Source of the DNA: Bacteroidales bacterium UBA3543
GTDB taxonomy: Bacteria; Bacteroidota; Bacteroidia; Bacteroidales; UBA932
Direction of reading: 5' to 3'
Length of the DNA: 8,550 bases
NCBI GenBank assembly: GCA_002376715.1
Contig: DFOK01000014.1
Coordinates: 1 to 8,550, forward strand
A model generated the notes under the pieces. It was not told the origin of the DNA, searched no databases, and was given only the letters and a program-made list of their open reading frames with translations. Shown piece by piece: positions 7,057 to 8,550 of the stretch (positions are counted from its first letter, which is position 1; each line of letters starts with the position of its first letter). The translations under genes and the position numbers were made by a program.

Positions 7057-7541
7057 TATTTTGAAGAATTAATTCTGTGAGTGATATAATTTGTCTGCTT
7101 TCTATATGAAAAAACAAATAAAATCAACAGAAAAATGAGAGCCAAGAACCCTTGATTCTCATAAAAAAAAGGCCAATGTTTGGCTAACTTTTGCGTACCC
7201 AACAATATGAATACAGTTACAAACAATGATATTATTGTTCTGTACATATTATTTGCTTCAGAGAGAGTTTTAAGTTTTAGATCATTTTTTGAAACTTTTA
7301 CAAAATCTTTATATTCAGCAAATTTCACAAACCGCAACCATTTTAAAAAAGGTTCAATTATTACTGAACCAATTCTGCTTATTGTCAGTCCAATAAAATA
7401 GTAAGCAAACGCTCCTATAAATAAGTTGTCGAACATAAAATTGTAACTAGTCAGTTTAGTTATGAGTAATGAAAATACCACACCAGGAAAAAGGTAGTTA
7501 AAAATGTTGTATGAAGATAATTTGTCTATTAGGTCTTTCAT
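7056..7541 (-). CDS. Small multi-pass membrane protein coupled to the MBL hydrolase
   Basis: A 161-residue protein of no domain family I can name with confidence. Four hydrophobic segments are visible, at about residues 15-31, 40-62, 102-117 and 131-146. A cytosol-type basic and acidic loop of about 40 residues (63-101, rich in Lys) lies between the second and third. The first segment carries a LFPGVVF motif and the second ends in ISRIGSVIIEP, which look like conserved features. The C-terminal tail is basic (YRKQTNYITHR). It shares one base with the start of the MBL hydrolase (TAATG), so it is the first gene of a tight two-gene unit and may anchor or gate the hydrolase at the membrane. Its ATG is 30 bases downstream of the GCTATAAC border box, as expected for the first gene of a cassette. 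No promoter was recognised. Confidence 0.75.
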   Translation of the reverse strand: MKDLIDKLSSYNIFNYLFPGVVFSLLITKLTSYNFMFDNLFIGAFAYYFIGLTISRIGSVIIEPFLKWLRFVKFAEYKDFVKVSKNDLKLKTLSEANNMYRTIISLFVTVFILLGTQKLAKHWPFFYENQGFLALIFLLILFVFSYRKQTNYITHRINSSK

Positions 7542-7571
7542 TGTTTTTATGGGTCTTGTCTTTTAGCATTG

Positions 7572-7607
7572 GCTATAACGGGAAAAGTATTGGCGTAATG
7601 TGGAATT
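7572..7607 (-). repeat. attC-like element, second copy (near arm)
   Basis: GCTATAAC (7572-7579) runs into AAC-N10-TTGGCG (7590-7595)-TAAT-GTGG (7600-7603)-AATT (7604-7607), matching the left arm at 6084-6114 in order, spacing and orientation. AATGTGG (7597-7603) can pair with CCACATT (7679-7685). No GCCAA or GTT box is found on the far side, so the distal arm is degenerate or different. The element sits upstream of the membrane/MBL pair, between it and the DUF3825 gene. Confidence 0.45.
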
Positions 7608-7713
7608 GCAAGGCACTACAATATTAAACCGATAGTTAATTTATTAAATGTTATAAAGTTTCAATTTACAAAATTGCCCCACATTTCGTATATTTATTTT
7701 TTTGGTGAAAATA

Positions 7714-8550
7714 TTAAATATCATCTGGATTTAACCAAAAATTATCTGGTTTTGCAATCAGTCTAGCATTTTGATATGCTGCATCTAATGGTAATATTGT
7801 CTCAGGTGTATAAATTCCATCTTCTAAATCCAAGACTAAAGCAAAGTCAGGTCGTCGAGAAAAAGAACCACTTAAATAAATCGGCATTAACAATTGTAGT
7901 TTATCTGTCTGTGGTCTATATTGAGGTACTACTAGTTTATAATTCCTCTTTGCCATTGCTTTCGCATAATTAATGGCGTTGTCAAGAGTTCGAGCAAGTT
8001 CTATTGTGTTCTTATTTTGGTATTCAGGAGGAAATCTATCAATTTTCTCTTCTATTATATGTGTAAATTTGTCATAGCTTCTATCAATTGGCAAGGAATT
8101 ATTGAATGTTACTTCTTTAATGTCAGAAAAGAAATCAATGCTATCTGGTAATTTGTCTGGGTGATTCAATAACTCACTGTTATACTTGAATTTTCGTTTT
8201 GACAAATCATATAAACTTTTTAATATCGTCGGATTATAATAAGTGTTTTCTCCATCTTCCTCCCTGATCTCTAAGATTATATAAATGTCATGAAAAAATT
8301 TATCTAAAAGCCCTGAATTAAATAATGCAAATTTATTGTCATCGCTAATGATTAATTTCTTTTTTTTATTATCTTTCAGCAATTTCTCAAAAGTGTTTTC
8401 AAGGAAAGATTTTAGAATGGGGTGAGGAATAGCAGATTCATGATTCTGATATGACCATTTCTCAGGAATAGTTTTTTGACTTAATTCTTCTAAAAATTGA
8501 AATCCATCTTTCCAATCATCAAATATTAATTTTCCTATACGGAATAACGA
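7714..8550 (-). CDS. DUF3825 protein, 5' end outside window
   Basis: The frame is open from the right edge to the TAA at 7714-7716, giving 278 visible residues. The TTG at 8380-8382 is not the start, because the sequence upstream continues the family pattern (LFRIGKLIFDDW..., TIPEKWSYQ, ILKSFLENTFEKL). The C-terminal part holds the most typical stretch: NYKLVVPQYRPQTDKLQLLMPIYL, then PDFALVLDLEDGIYTPETILPLDAAYQNARLIAKPDNFWL, shortened here only by reading. This is the pattern I associate with DUF3825, a domain often joined to or found near OST-HTH (LOTUS) RNA-binding domains and suspected of an RNA-related role. No catalytic motif is evident. Most of the domain is visible, so only a short N-terminus or an extra domain is likely to lie beyond the edge. 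The gene is AT-rich and points the same way as its neighbours. Confidence 0.75.
   Translation of the reverse strand, partial: SLFRIGKLIFDDWKDGFQFLEELSQKTIPEKWSYQNHESAIPHPILKSFLENTFEKLLKDNKKKKLIISDDNKFALFNSGLLDKFFHDIYIILEIREEDGENTYYNPTILKSLYDLSKRKFKYNSELLNHPDKLPDSIDFFSDIKEVTFNNSLPIDRSYDKFTHIIEEKIDRFPPEYQNKNTIELARTLDNAINYAKAMAKRNYKLVVPQYRPQTDKLQLLMPIYLSGSFSRRPDFALVLDLEDGIYTPETILPLDAAYQNARLIAKPDNFWLNPDDI

Noticed and set aside
6150..7603. Terminal inverted repeats of a transposon
   Set aside because: ACATTA-GCCAAT at 6150-6162 does match the complement of 7590-7602, but this follows from the internal symmetry of the attC-like site; there is no transposase and no target duplication.
8380..8382. 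TTG as start of the DUF3825 gene
   Set aside because: The same frame stays open to the window edge and carries family-like sequence upstream, so the true start is beyond 8550.

Overview
The window looks like a chromosomal segment of a member of the Bacteroidales. The visible DnaK reads like DnaK of that order and ends in the usual bacterial DVDFEEV-type tail. One intergenic region carries a Bacteroidetes-type -7 box (TAnnTTTG), and Shine-Dalgarno sequences are weak throughout. No rRNA or other taxonomic marker is present, so the placement below order level is open.

Left part (1-4852, plus strand, moderate GC). The 3' part of dnaK runs in from the left edge and ends at a clear intrinsic terminator. 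Next comes a lysine exporter of the LysO (YbjE, DUF340) family, split into two genes with an ATGA overlap. It has a structured leader, and a hairpin with a short T-run follows it. Then comes a lipoprotein glycoside hydrolase of the GH63/YgjK type. Its reading frame is broken by one TAG exactly where the family has the Trp of the GYWRGPIW motif. The frame stays open for 78 more codons after the stop and these include the likely catalytic Glu, so it looks like a fresh pseudogene, a sequencing error or a readthrough case.

Junction (4853-5030). A G-rich stretch of short degenerate direct repeats contains no gene and marks a sharp change in composition.

Right part (5031-8550, minus strand, visibly AT-rich). 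Four genes all point left: a DUF3825 protein (cut by the right edge), a four-helix membrane protein translationally coupled to a ComEC-type metallo-beta-lactamase-fold hydrolase, and a stand-alone restriction-endonuclease-like protein with a putative PUA/EVE-like reader domain at its N-terminus. The units are separated by non-coding stretches of 172-253 bases. These carry a recurring element, AAC-N10-TTGGCG-N2/4-GTGG-N0/2-AATT, in the same orientation, plus an 8-mer GTTATAGC (or its complement) at three unit borders. In two cases the 8-mer lies 5-8 bases after a stop codon. The best copy (6084-6170) folds as nested inverted repeats bounded by AAC and GTT. This layout resembles an integron gene-cassette array, although the core boxes depart from the classical attC consensus and no integrase is in view.

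The proposed picture is a housekeeping segment next to an acquired cassette array of probable defence or stress genes. The MBL plus membrane-protein pair is the best candidate for an undescribed system.
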